From NCBI GenBank assembly GCA_942491115.1, contig CALNZV010000001.1:1-64000 (forward strand): a stretch of 64,000 bases of DNA, written 5' to 3'. The DNA comes from CALNZV01 sp942491115 (GTDB taxonomy: Bacteria; Desulfobacterota; Desulfobacteria; Desulfobacterales; UBA5852). Made by a program: the position numbers and the translations under genes. This document shows positions 52,187 through 60,565 of the stretch, piece after piece (position 1 is the stretch's first letter; each line of letters begins with the position of its first letter). The notes under the pieces were generated by a model that did not search any database, was not told the DNA's origin, and saw only the letters and a program-made list of their open reading frames with translations.

Positions 52187-53170
52187 ATGGGCGTCATGAC
52201 GTATAAATATTGGGTTTTGACATCAATTTTCACATTGATTTTTGGATTTAGAAGCCATTTTCTGTATGCTCAACCCATGTGTTCAGGAAATGAAAACAAC
52301 AACGAAAAGATCCCCAAGATTTCAGTTGAGAAAAGACCAGCATGGTTTAGATACAACCCACTTGATCACACCTATGTTAGGTTTTTAGAGGAAAATGGTA
52401 ACTGGGAAGGCTATGGGTGTTTTGGTAAGTGCGAGGGCGGCAATCCACTTGATAATACAAAATCTTTTACCCATTCCGAGAACAAGCAAATCGTAAAGTT
52501 TATGACGACATCTAAACCGTGCAAATGGCCCGACTTTGCCTACCTGATGTTCGGGGTATGTCATCAATTGGCAAACCGTGGTTTGTATTATACTAACAAA
52601 ATAGTAAAAGAGGCTGATGGCTATAAATTGTCATCATTAATTTACAAAACCTTTGGGTGGGAAAGTATCGATCAAAGAGAGTATTGGATGGACAGATGTT
52701 TAGAAGCCTCTCGGCAGGCTGGGATATGGGAAAATGGTTCTCCTGATGAAAAAACGAGAAACACCCAACCGATAGATCCTGAATTTAGTCTTTATGCAGA
52801 ATTTATCGGAAACATTAGATCCCTGAAAAGTGAGAAGAAAAAAAACAATGAAATTGAAGCCTACAACGATAGGCTGCTGAGATACTATATTGATGAAAGG
52901 ATTGGCAGAAATAAATCAAAAGATTACTTCCCAATGTTAAAAGAGGGGCATGATTCCTTTGCAAGAAGGAAAAGAGAACTTGATAAGCAACTGATGGCTC
53001 AAGGAAGAATCACCGGTGAAATAATCGATAAATATAACGAATTGATCAACAGTTATCTGTTGTATGCCAAAGAGAATATGCAAAAAAACGACTTCCAGGC
53101 ATTGTCTGGTCTGAAGCAAGATGCAGAGGTTGATATGAGGGCATTTCTGCCCATCTCATTGCGTGAATAG
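52187..53170 (+). CDS. Exported protein of unknown function
   Basis: 327 residues. A signal peptide (YWVLTSIFTLIFGFRSHFLYAQ) follows the start; ATG at 52196 is an equally good start. The mature part has Cys pairs (GYGCFGKCEGG) and WPDFAYLMFGVCHQLANRGLYY, where the Cys-His-Gln cluster might be an active site, though I cannot assign a family. The C-terminal half is highly charged and helical. A decayed duplicate of its 3' end lies at 33297-33482. The MITE just upstream probably replaced its promoter. AT-rich. Confidence 0.6.
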   Translation: MGVMTYKYWVLTSIFTLIFGFRSHFLYAQPMCSGNENNNEKIPKISVEKRPAWFRYNPLDHTYVRFLEENGNWEGYGCFGKCEGGNPLDNTKSFTHSENKQIVKFMTTSKPCKWPDFAYLMFGVCHQLANRGLYYTNKIVKEADGYKLSSLIYKTFGWESIDQREYWMDRCLEASRQAGIWENGSPDEKTRNTQPIDPEFSLYAEFIGNIRSLKSEKKKNNEIEAYNDRLLRYYIDERIGRNKSKDYFPMLKEGHDSFARRKRELDKQLMAQGRITGEIIDKYNELINSYLLYAKENMQKNDFQALSGLKQDAEVDMRAFLPISLRE

Positions 53171-53299
53171 ATAAATGGGGTGGCATTTCATGAATCCATT
53201 GAGGCAGAATACAATTTTCCTATGTGTTTTCTCGATGAGGGCAATTTTATTCTGAATGCAAGGATGAGGAGGTCATTCTGATTTGTGCTCAAAATTGTG
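53113..53299 (+). repeat. Duplicated 3' segment of the exported-protein gene (D2)
   Basis: Pairs with 33297-33482. Covers the last ~19 codons plus about 130 bp beyond the stop. This copy keeps the intact reading frame and is presumably ancestral. Confidence 0.8.
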
Positions 53300-53517
53300 C
53301 CCATTTTCCGGGATTGATAATATCTTCTATCGATCAAGGGTGACAGCTGAACGGAAATCGGTCATTCGGAAAAACCAAGTTAAATTGTCAGGATATGAAA
53401 CAGTCGGTCACCTTCAGCAATTGAATGTAACCGATCGATTTGATGGTTAAGCCCAGTCTTCCCGACCAATGATTTCTTGGGGCTGCGATTCAACTCATAG
53501 CCCCTGTCTGCTTTTTC

Positions 53518-53538
53518 TGATCACAAAAGTAGTGATCA
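53518..53538. repeat. 7-bp inverted repeat in the spacer
   Basis: TGATCAC, AAAAGTA, GTGATCA. A perfect small palindrome in an otherwise gene-free spacer (53300-53586). No T-run follows on either strand; could be a regulator site. Confidence 0.35.
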
Positions 53539-53586
53539 GCCCCCGTTCCCCTGCCCCGCCGCTTCAGTCCCCCAGCCGCCTCTCGT

Positions 53587-53751
53587 TCAGACGCCTTTCA
53601 CCTTCGAAGGCGATTGACCACTTTTCGTGACGGCCGCACCTGTATCGATGCACTTCTTCATGTTTTTAGCATTCAAAGAAGGTTCCGCTGACGCGGCAAC
53701 CAGGGGATTCTTGATGAGGATACCGCAAAAATTGATTTCGAGGTTTGCCAT
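53587..53751 (-). pseudogene. Dihydroorotate/dihydropyrimidine dehydrogenase-like N-terminal fragment
   Basis: MANLEINFCGILIKNPLVAASAEPS is the start of a PyrD/PreA-type FMN barrel; the frame ends after about 54 codons, just after a lesion in DTGAAVTKS. AAGGGAA precedes the start. It follows the nitrilase gene on the same strand, so it was probably part of a pyrimidine- or amide-degrading operon. Confidence 0.65.
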
Positions 53752-53786
53752 TTCCCTTATCCTTATTGTCTCTTGTAAGGGAGCAC

Positions 53787-54575
53787 TTACGCCCCCGGTG
53801 TGTTCAACCAATCGACCCGACCGGCCAGGCCGGGAAACTGCTCCCGTGCAAGGGCAACTTCGGATCGGTCGACATCGCTTTTCAATGTGATCTCCTTGTC
53901 ACCTGCACCGGAAAGGATGGTCCCCCACGGATCCACCACCATGCTGTGACCGACAAACTGTATGCCCTGGTTGAGGCCAGTCGAATTCGAAGAGATCAGG
54001 TAACATTGATTTTCAATTGCCCGCACGCGGTTGAGCATAAGCCAGTGCTCCAATCTCGGATAGGGCCAGGCCGAACAGACCAGAAACATCTCCGCTCCCT
54101 GTTCCACCATCCGGCGAAACAGCTCGGGGAAGCGAAGATCAAAACAAGTCGCCAATCCAATTTTCCCGAACGGCGTATCGACAACAACGATTTTTCCGCC
54201 TGGCGATAAGAGCTGTGTTTCTCTGGAATGGTACCCGAAAAGGTGTATCTTCCTGTAGTTGGCCAAAATGTTCCCCTGGGGAGACAGAAAGAAACTCGAA
54301 TTGAAGTAATGCCCATTTTCTTTTTCGACGAAACTGCCGGCATGAAGATATGCCCCCACATCACGAGCAGCTGAGGCCATCGCCGCCAACGTCGGTCCAC
54401 CCTGATCTTCTGCTTCACTGTGATAGCGGTCGAAACTCATAAATCCGATGTTCCAGATTTCAGGCAAAATGATGAGATCGGCGTCCTGACATTGACGGAT
54501 CCGTTCACACGCCTTTTCGATGGTGGCGCGTTTGTTGCCCTCTACGACTGCCATCTGAATGGATGCGATCTTCAT
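53787..54575 (-). CDS. Carbon-nitrogen hydrolase (nitrilase superfamily)
   Basis: 262 residues with the full Glu-Lys-Cys triad: ILPEIW (Glu), YRKIHLFG (Lys) and ATCFDLRFPE (Cys). Length and motifs resemble omega-amidase/Nit2-like enzymes that hydrolyse small amides; the substrate is not certain. Cytoplasmic. It sits between fragments of other catabolic genes on the same strand. Confidence 0.88.
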   Translation of the reverse strand: MKIASIQMAVVEGNKRATIEKACERIRQCQDADLIILPEIWNIGFMSFDRYHSEAEDQGGPTLAAMASAARDVGAYLHAGSFVEKENGHYFNSSFFLSPQGNILANYRKIHLFGYHSRETQLLSPGGKIVVVDTPFGKIGLATCFDLRFPELFRRMVEQGAEMFLVCSAWPYPRLEHWLMLNRVRAIENQCYLISSNSTGLNQGIQFVGHSMVVDPWGTILSGAGDKEITLKSDVDRSEVALAREQFPGLAGRVDWLNTPGA

Positions 54576-54656
54576 GACATCTCCCCATTGGTATTCTATA
54601 CGGTGCTCACTACGACCGATTCGACCGACAGGTAGTCCAGAAAGTTTACCCGGTCG

Positions 54657-54941
54657 TCAAAGGCGGCGGTCTAAATGATCGATAATCCGCTCTGCGGAAA
54701 AGCACTCTCCATAAAAAAACTCACCGTCGATCATTCCCATGGTTCCGGAAAAAAGGACGATATCCCTTAGTAGCGAACCCAATTTGCCCTGAACGAAAGT
54801 CATCAGTTCCGACGGATTGAGCAGAAGACCCAATCTGTCCTTCTGATAACCGGTTGTTTCCCCATCGCATATGACAGTGCTCGCCATCAACAAGTCATCC
54901 CAGCGCCCAACGACTTCATCAGGGTTTTTGACCAAGAGCAC
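54657..54941 (-). pseudogene. C-terminal fragment of a DUF2848-like protein
   Basis: About 94 residues, ending VLFSGTMGMIDGEFFYGECFSAERIIDHLDRRL-like sequence (the VLFSGT and GECF segments suggest the C-terminus of a DUF2848/FAH-like protein). In the same frame EFSGDSIPVDYVLLVKNPDE extends it upstream, then a TGA. The N-terminal half is gone. Same strand as the nitrilase. Family call tentative. Confidence 0.45.
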
Positions 54942-55119
54942 GTAGTCAACTGGTATTGAATCACCAGAAAACTCCGTCCGCCCTCATTACCGCGTTCGAG
55001 TTGGATTTCCAAGTGACCCTTCGATCACTGCGTATCTTCGGATATCGCTTGAGATCGAAGACTATTTTTTTATGGTAGGGAATCTCGAAAGTGACCCAGT
55101 CGAAGGAATTTTAGCAAGG

Positions 55120-55664
55120 TTTATGAATCATCCTTGGCGGTCGGCACCCATAAGCGTCTGGCAGATAGATTTCCTTCTTTGGGACATCGTAGAGACTGCC
55201 TTCGACCAGGAACACTTCTTCCCAACAGTCACGGGCTATGTCGTCTCAGTGGTTTCAATCCCCGTGAGAAACTTTAGCTTGCGGATATAATCGCCTGTCT
55301 CGGAAGGAAAACTTGGTATCATTTATTTGATACCAAACGTATCGCCTTCCACCGGTCGCCACTCTCACTCGGAATCTTAGCCCGACTATTTCATCTCTTT
55401 TCTAAATGTCTAAATGATACATGATTTATTATGGTTATCGCCTGTTTCGGTAGCAGAGCCCCGGGAGCCGTTTGTCCCCCGGCGGAATGGCAATAACCCC
55501 CCAAAATAGTCCCCCTGGGGGCGCGTCGGAGGCTTCCATATGCGGCGTGATCGAGGGCTTTCTGTACCAACGGTCGGCGGCGCCCTTGAATGCCTGGCCG
55601 ATGAACGCCGCCAACACGTGACATATCCGGGCTAGTCCTTGAATTCGATTTCGGGTTTCGCCAT
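55120..55664 (-). pseudogene. Cupin-type protein, disrupted by repeat B
   Basis: AAAGGAGGCATCTC and ATG at 55664 start MAKPEIEFKD, then the frame runs into the end of repeat B (stop at 55632). Beyond the repeat, cupin-like pieces appear in two frames: SETGDYIRKLKFLTGIE and RDCWEEVFLVEGSLYDVP ... PDAYGCRPPRMIHKP. These fit one small cupin gene that was split by the 237-bp repeat and frameshifted afterwards. Confidence 0.6.
55398..55634 (+). repeat. 237-bp repeat B, copy B2
   Basis: Closely matches 32906-33142 and 58028-58265. It lies within the cupin gene remnant, which argues that the repeat is mobile. A MITE follows 75 bp later; the same two repeats are also near each other at 32.3-33.1 kb. 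Confidence 0.85.
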
Positions 55665-55709
55665 GAGATGCCTCCTTTTTCTATCTTCTCCTATTGTTCT
55701 TTAATTTAA

Positions 55710-55984
55710 CGCGGTTGTGTAGAATCCTCCAGTTGGGGTTCAATGCGGCCCATGGGTATCGGTTCCGCTGCCAACCAAAACTCGCCACAAAGGCCGTGTA
55801 AAGACGGTCGCTGACGGACTTTCTTGCAGAACATATTGGCTGACAGGCAAAATCGAGGAATCTGAAACCCTCAGGTGGCAACCGTCTCAACGCGGCCTAA
55901 ATGGCTCAGACAGCCGCCCGGCATCCGATCCGACACCCATTGGCCTTTCGATTTGGGCCATCTGGAGCGTTATAGGTAACCGCA
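55710..55984 (+). mobile_element. 275-bp MITE, copy M3
   Basis: Ends GCGGTTGTG and (reverse complement) GCGGTTACC, flanked by a perfect 8-bp duplication TAATTTAA (55702-55709 and 55985-55992). Confidence 0.92.
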
Positions 55985-56031
55985 TAATTTAAAGTTCCGG
56001 CCATGGTTCGAGGATCTCCAGATCGGCACGA

Positions 56032-56736
56032 CTATCCGGATTGTTGATCCCCGCTCCTTGCTTCTCCGGATTCACGATGGTGAAACGCATCCAGTAGCGC
56101 CCGCTCGCTTCGGATGAGATGATCCAAGATCGCCTGTTTTGCCTGTTCCGGCTGTCGGTTTTCAATGGTGTAGAGGATACGTTTGTGCTCTTCCAGAACG
56201 GCTTTGGCGCGCCCCGGGAGTTCGAGTGCCCGGGTGCCCATCAAATGGACCATGTTCCGAATATTTTCCGATATGGCCATCAAGCGTCGATTCCCCGTGA
56301 GTTTGCTCAGTGTGACATGGAAATCCCTATCCGCCCGCAAGACCATCCAGTAGTCATTTTTTTGAACCGCATCACGCTGTCGTTCAAGGGACTTATGAAG
56401 GAGTCGCGTATCCGGCGGCGGATCTAAAGAAGCCAGCTTTTCGACGGCCGCCGACTCAATCGCACGACGAATCTCGAAGATTTCGTCAACATCATTTACG
56501 GTAAACCGGTTAACCACGATACCCTTGCGGGGAAGAAACGTAACGAGCCCCTGAGCGGACAGCTCGAGCAATGCCTCTCTCACCGGCGTTCGGCTGATCC
56601 CGAGATCCTTGGCCAACATCATTTCATTGTATGTCTCGTCCGGTCGCATATCGTTGGAAAGGACGGATTTCAGGATGGCGTTATAGGCCAGCTTGGAAAG
56701 GGAAGCGGGCTGATCAAGCGATTTCAATTTAGCCAT
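56032..56736 (-). CDS. GntR-family regulator (FCD/FadR type)
   Basis: 234 residues. N-terminal winged helix (MMLAKDLGISRTPVREALLELSAQGLV) and C-terminal all-helical FCD ligand domain (EIFEIRRAIESAAVEKL, ADRDFHVTLSKLTGN, EHKRILYTIENR) with His residues typical of a metal-assisted acid-binding pocket. Divergent from the MoeA-like gene. It probably controls organic-acid catabolism genes on one side. Confidence 0.9.
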   Translation of the reverse strand: MAKLKSLDQPASLSKLAYNAILKSVLSNDMRPDETYNEMMLAKDLGISRTPVREALLELSAQGLVTFLPRKGIVVNRFTVNDVDEIFEIRRAIESAAVEKLASLDPPPDTRLLHKSLERQRDAVQKNDYWMVLRADRDFHVTLSKLTGNRRLMAISENIRNMVHLMGTRALELPGRAKAVLEEHKRILYTIENRQPEQAKQAILDHLIRSERALLDAFHHRESGEARSGDQQSG

Positions 56737-56977
56737 TTACGTTTTTCCTCCATTGTGCATATAATATATTACACACTTTATATGATGAGTCCAGCTTTTT
56801 TTCAGCCTAGCTCAAACACCCGGATCTGGCGTGCCATCGATTCATTGCTGGCCAAGTTGCGGGTGCGTCCCATCGTTGCCACCATTTGATCTGAGAAAGT
56901 GATCTGGTAACGTTTGCGGCATATCGATTGACTGGATGGTCTCGGAATTCATAGAACTAGTGGATGGGGATTGCACC

Positions 56978-58000
56978 ATGCTAATAAAGGTCAGCGTCGA
57001 AGATGCGGTGGGGATGGTGGTCGCTCACGATTTAACCCGGATCGTTCCCGGCCGCCAAAAGGAGGTGGCTTTCAAAAAAGGGCATATCATCACCGAAAAC
57101 GATGTACCCGAGCTACTTCGGATCGGGAAAGCCCATATTTATGTTATGGATCTTGATCCCCATGAAATCCATGAGGATGAAGCGGCTCTCTGTATTGCCA
57201 AAGCGGTTTGTGGTTCCAATCTCGTATGGGGTGAGCCTTCGGAGGGTAAGTCCTCTATTGCCTGCAGCGCTGACGGTGTCTTCAAAGTCAACGTCGATGC
57301 ATTGCGGGAGATCAACAAGGTCCCAGACACCGTTCTAGCGACCATCAAATCGAACACGCCTTGCACGGAAAATCAGATCGTCGCCGGCACTCGGATCATT
57401 CCCCTGTTGACGGCACGGGAACATGTGCATCGCATCGAAACCATCGCTAGACAACATGGGCCGGTTCTGACGCTACACCCCTACCGCCCGCTTAAATTTG
57501 GCGGTGTGGTTACCGGCTCTGAGATATATGAAGGGCTCGTCGATGACGGCTTTGATACTCACGTTGCCCAGAAAGCCATTGATTATGGCTGTGAATATAT
57601 CAGGAAAATCATCGTACCGGACGACGACGTAAAAATTGCCAATGCCATCATCGGTCTGAAGGACACGGGCTGTGAAATGATCGTTACCACAGGCGGATTG
57701 TCTGTTGATCCGGATGATGTAACGGTCAGTGGTGTCCGCCGCACCGGCGCCGAGATCATCCGATACGGCAGCCCAGTCTTGCCCGGAGCGATGTTTCTCT
57801 ATGCGGTTCTCGGCGATACACCGATTCTTGGATTGCCAGCTTGTGTGTTCTACCACGATGTGACCCTGTTCAACCTCGTGTTACCAAGGATCCTAACCGG
57901 CGAGGTATTGAACGCGGATGCCATTGCCGATATGGGTCACGGCGGACTCTGCCTCGACTGCCCTCAATGCCGATTTCCGGCTTGTCCGTTCGGTCGATAG
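56978..58000 (+). CDS. MoeA/CinA-like molybdopterin-binding protein with Cys-rich tail
   Basis: 340 residues from ATG 56978 (GATGGGGATT upstream); an ATG at 56936 would add 14 residues. ISVEDAVG-type N-terminus, AHDLTRIVPGRQKEVAFKKGHII, then the molybdopterin-binding fold with VTGSEIYEG, CEMIVTTGGLSVDPDDVT and GLPACVFYHD. The last ~20 residues form a Cys cluster (CLDCPQCRFPACPFG) that could bind metal or an Fe-S cluster. Proteins of this type help insert Mo-cofactor into hydroxylases or aldehyde oxidoreductases; an XdhC-type factor is encoded 5 kb downstream. Exact role is inference. Confidence 0.82.
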   Translation: MLIKVSVEDAVGMVVAHDLTRIVPGRQKEVAFKKGHIITENDVPELLRIGKAHIYVMDLDPHEIHEDEAALCIAKAVCGSNLVWGEPSEGKSSIACSADGVFKVNVDALREINKVPDTVLATIKSNTPCTENQIVAGTRIIPLLTAREHVHRIETIARQHGPVLTLHPYRPLKFGGVVTGSEIYEGLVDDGFDTHVAQKAIDYGCEYIRKIIVPDDDVKIANAIIGLKDTGCEMIVTTGGLSVDPDDVTVSGVRRTGAEIIRYGSPVLPGAMFLYAVLGDTPILGLPACVFYHDVTLFNLVLPRILTGEVLNADAIADMGHGGLCLDCPQCRFPACPFGR

Positions 58001-58027
58001 TCAAGCCCGAATATGTCATGACAATAT

Positions 58028-58265
58028 TTTTCTAAATGTCAAAATGATATATGATATCTTATGGTTATAGCCTGTTTTGGTAGCAGGGCCCCGGGAGCCG
58101 TTTGTCCCCCGGCGGAATGGCAAAAACCCCCAAAAACAGTCCCCCTGGGGGCGCGTCGGAGGCTTCCATATGGGGCGTGATCAAGGGCTTGCAGTACCAA
58201 CGGTCGGCGGCGCCCTCGAATGCCTGGCCGATGAACGCCGCCAACAGGTGACATATCCGGGCTAG
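58028..58265 (+). repeat. 237-bp repeat B, copy B3
   Basis: Same orientation and boundaries as B1 and B2; 28 bp after the MoeA-like stop codon. The remaining spacer to the next gene (58266-58495) shows nothing else. Confidence 0.85.
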
Positions 58266-58495
58266 CCAAACGGATCAACCGCTTTCCGCCGGGTTCGTCT
58301 GTCGATTTCTTTGACCCCCATCCAGCTGCCTCAGGCCGTGCCAGCCGCGACGGCGAAATGACCGATGTCCAACAGAGCCGGCAATGTACAGAAGCGGTAG
58401 CGATCATTCCTTGACAGATGCGGTTCTATATTTAATCATATATTTGATTTCTTTTATCCCAAATGGGCGCCTCTAATCTATGGAGATTCGACTGA

Positions 58496-59188
58496 ATGAT
58501 TCCCGCACAGGATTCCCGCACATCCAACTCATCCGCTGGACATACTCAAAAAGCTTATGAGGGTATCCGGATGATGCTGTTCCACAACGAAATCGTTCCG
58601 GGCCAGAAGATCTCCTATCGAGACCTGTCGGAACGGCTTGGTATGAGCCAGACGCCCATTATCCAGGCACTCAAATGGCTCGAGTTTCAGCAGCTAGTGC
58701 TCCACAAACCCAATCGTGGCTATTATACGGCACCAATCCACGTGCAGGAGGTCGAGGAAATTTACGACCTCCGGGAGCTCATCGAGTGCGATCTACTTTC
58801 CAAATCCATCATTCAAATGGACGACGACGGCCTGAATCGGCTCAAGGCCGCTTTGGACGACCACTTGAAAGCCTCCAAGGACGTCTATCTCTACGATCGA
58901 CTTCAAAAAGACATGCAGTTTCATCTCACCTTGGCCGCGCTGTCGAACTGCTCTTTGCAGTTGCAGGCGCTCAAGAACCTTTTCGACCTGCTCTACCTCA
59001 AATACGGAGGTAATTTCCTTTTTTCGACCTCGATGGATTCTGCGGATACCGACCACCATATTCTTTTCGGGCATATCCAGAGCCGGGATCGGAAAAAAGC
59101 CAAGAAGGTGCTCTCCAGCCATATTCGGAAGGTGAAACGGCACGTTCTCCAAGATGTCAGAGAGCGGCTAGACGCCACCCGTTTCTGA
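58496..59188 (+). CDS. GntR-family regulator (FCD type)
   Basis: 230 residues. Winged helix (ISYRDLSERLGMSQTPIIQALKWLEFQQLV) and FCD domain (EVEEIYDLRELIECDLL, MQFHLTLAALSN, DTDHHILFGHI). It precedes the oxidoreductase/acyl-CoA dehydrogenase genes by about 260 bp on the same strand and is their likely regulator. Confidence 0.9.
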   Translation: MIPAQDSRTSNSSAGHTQKAYEGIRMMLFHNEIVPGQKISYRDLSERLGMSQTPIIQALKWLEFQQLVLHKPNRGYYTAPIHVQEVEEIYDLRELIECDLLSKSIIQMDDDGLNRLKAALDDHLKASKDVYLYDRLQKDMQFHLTLAALSNCSLQLQALKNLFDLLYLKYGGNFLFSTSMDSADTDHHILFGHIQSRDRKKAKKVLSSHIRKVKRHVLQDVRERLDATRF

Positions 59189-59446
59189 AGCACCTGCCAT
59201 CGAATTCTGGATCCTGCGAACCCAAATAGCGTCCTTTGGCACAGACGATTCCAGCGCCAATGCCTATTGCTCCTCTGGGTTCGAATTCGTTGATCGTCCA
59301 TGCCGTGCCTCTCCCCGTAAAGCCATTCACCGCATGTACCGGTTTGAATCAGTGAAAAAACGATTGACATCTATTTTCGCATCCTTTACTCGATCACAAC
59401 AATTATCATATATTTGATCAAATTATAGATCATATGGAGGTGATCA

Positions 59447-60565
59447 ATGGGTCTCAACCTGATGGAAGGCAACGAGGCGGTCGGGTGGGGGGCGGTGGCT
59501 GCGGGCTGCAATTTTTTTGCGGGCTACCCGATTACGCCGGCCACCACCGTCTACAACACCATGCTGAAGCTCCTGCCTCCGGCGGGCGGGGTGTGTCTTC
59601 AGGGCGAGGACGAGATCGCCTCCATCGGCTTTTGCCTGGGGGCGTCCATGGCTGGCATGAAGACAATGACCGCCACCTCCGGACCCGGCATCAGCCTCTA
59701 CAGCGAGCAGATCTCCTTTGCCATCGGCAGCGAGATCCCCATCGTGATCGTTGACGTCCAGCGGCTGGGCCCCTCCACCGGATCGGCCACCAAGGGTGCC
59801 GACGGCGACGTCCAGTTTCTGCGCTGGGGCAACAGCGGCGGGCTCCCGATAATCGTTCTCGCACCGGTGGACGTGAAGGACTGCTACGAGCTGACCGCCC
59901 ACGCCTTCAATCTTGCAGAGACCTACCGCTGCCCCGTGTTCTTGGCCGCCAACAAAGAGATCGCCATGACCCGGGAGACCGTCGACCTGGAGGCGTTGAC
60001 GCTCCCTGAAATCGTGGACCGGAGGGAGGCCGATCCCGACCACGCCTTTCTGCCCTTTGACGGTTCCGCCGGACCGGTGCCACCGTTTTTACCGATCGGC
60101 GGCAAACGACTGGTGCGGCAGACCTCCTCCACCCACGGGCCGGACGGCTATATCACTACCGACCCGGAGCAGATTGCTGAGAGCCAGGATCGCTTGACCC
60201 GCAAACTCACATCTGCCGTCGATCGCTTCACTTTCTTTACGGATCGCCCGGCCGAGAGGGCCGACACCCTGGTGATCGCCTATGGCGTGACGGCCAGGGC
60301 GGCCGAGGCCGCTGTGGTTGAGCTCGAAACATCCGGGCACCCGGTATCCCTTCTGACCTTGAAGACCCTCTGGCCCGTTCCGGAACAGCTCATCGTCGAA
60401 AAGGCCCGGGCCTATCGCCGGGTAGTCGTGGTGGAGATGAACCTGGGTCAGTACGTGCGGGAGATCCGGCGGGTGCTGCCGGACCGGGAAGTTGCCTTTT
60501 TTGGTCAGATGAACGGCGAACTCATTACCCCCAGTCAGATCATGGAGGTTATCCAACATGGATAG
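59447..60565 (+). CDS. 2-oxoacid:ferredoxin oxidoreductase, alpha subunit
   Basis: 372 residues, KorA/VorB-type. LMEGNEAVGWGAVAAGCNFFAGYPITPAT is the conserved start; TATSGPGISLYSEQI and VDVQRLGPSTGSATKGADGD follow, and the C-terminal transketolase-like domain contains TLKTLWPVPEQLI. With the beta-gamma subunit it would oxidatively decarboxylate a 2-oxoacid to the acyl-CoA, reducing ferredoxin. Substrate unclear (2-oxoglutarate, branched-chain or aromatic type). GGAGGTGATCA precedes the start. Overlaps the next gene by 8 bp. Confidence 0.9.
   Translation: MGLNLMEGNEAVGWGAVAAGCNFFAGYPITPATTVYNTMLKLLPPAGGVCLQGEDEIASIGFCLGASMAGMKTMTATSGPGISLYSEQISFAIGSEIPIVIVDVQRLGPSTGSATKGADGDVQFLRWGNSGGLPIIVLAPVDVKDCYELTAHAFNLAETYRCPVFLAANKEIAMTRETVDLEALTLPEIVDRREADPDHAFLPFDGSAGPVPPFLPIGGKRLVRQTSSTHGPDGYITTDPEQIAESQDRLTRKLTSAVDRFTFFTDRPAERADTLVIAYGVTARAAEAAVVELETSGHPVSLLTLKTLWPVPEQLIVEKARAYRRVVVVEMNLGQYVREIRRVLPDREVAFFGQMNGELITPSQIMEVIQHG

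Noticed and set aside
53518..53538. Palindrome as an intrinsic terminator
   Set aside because: No T-run on the downstream side of either strand.
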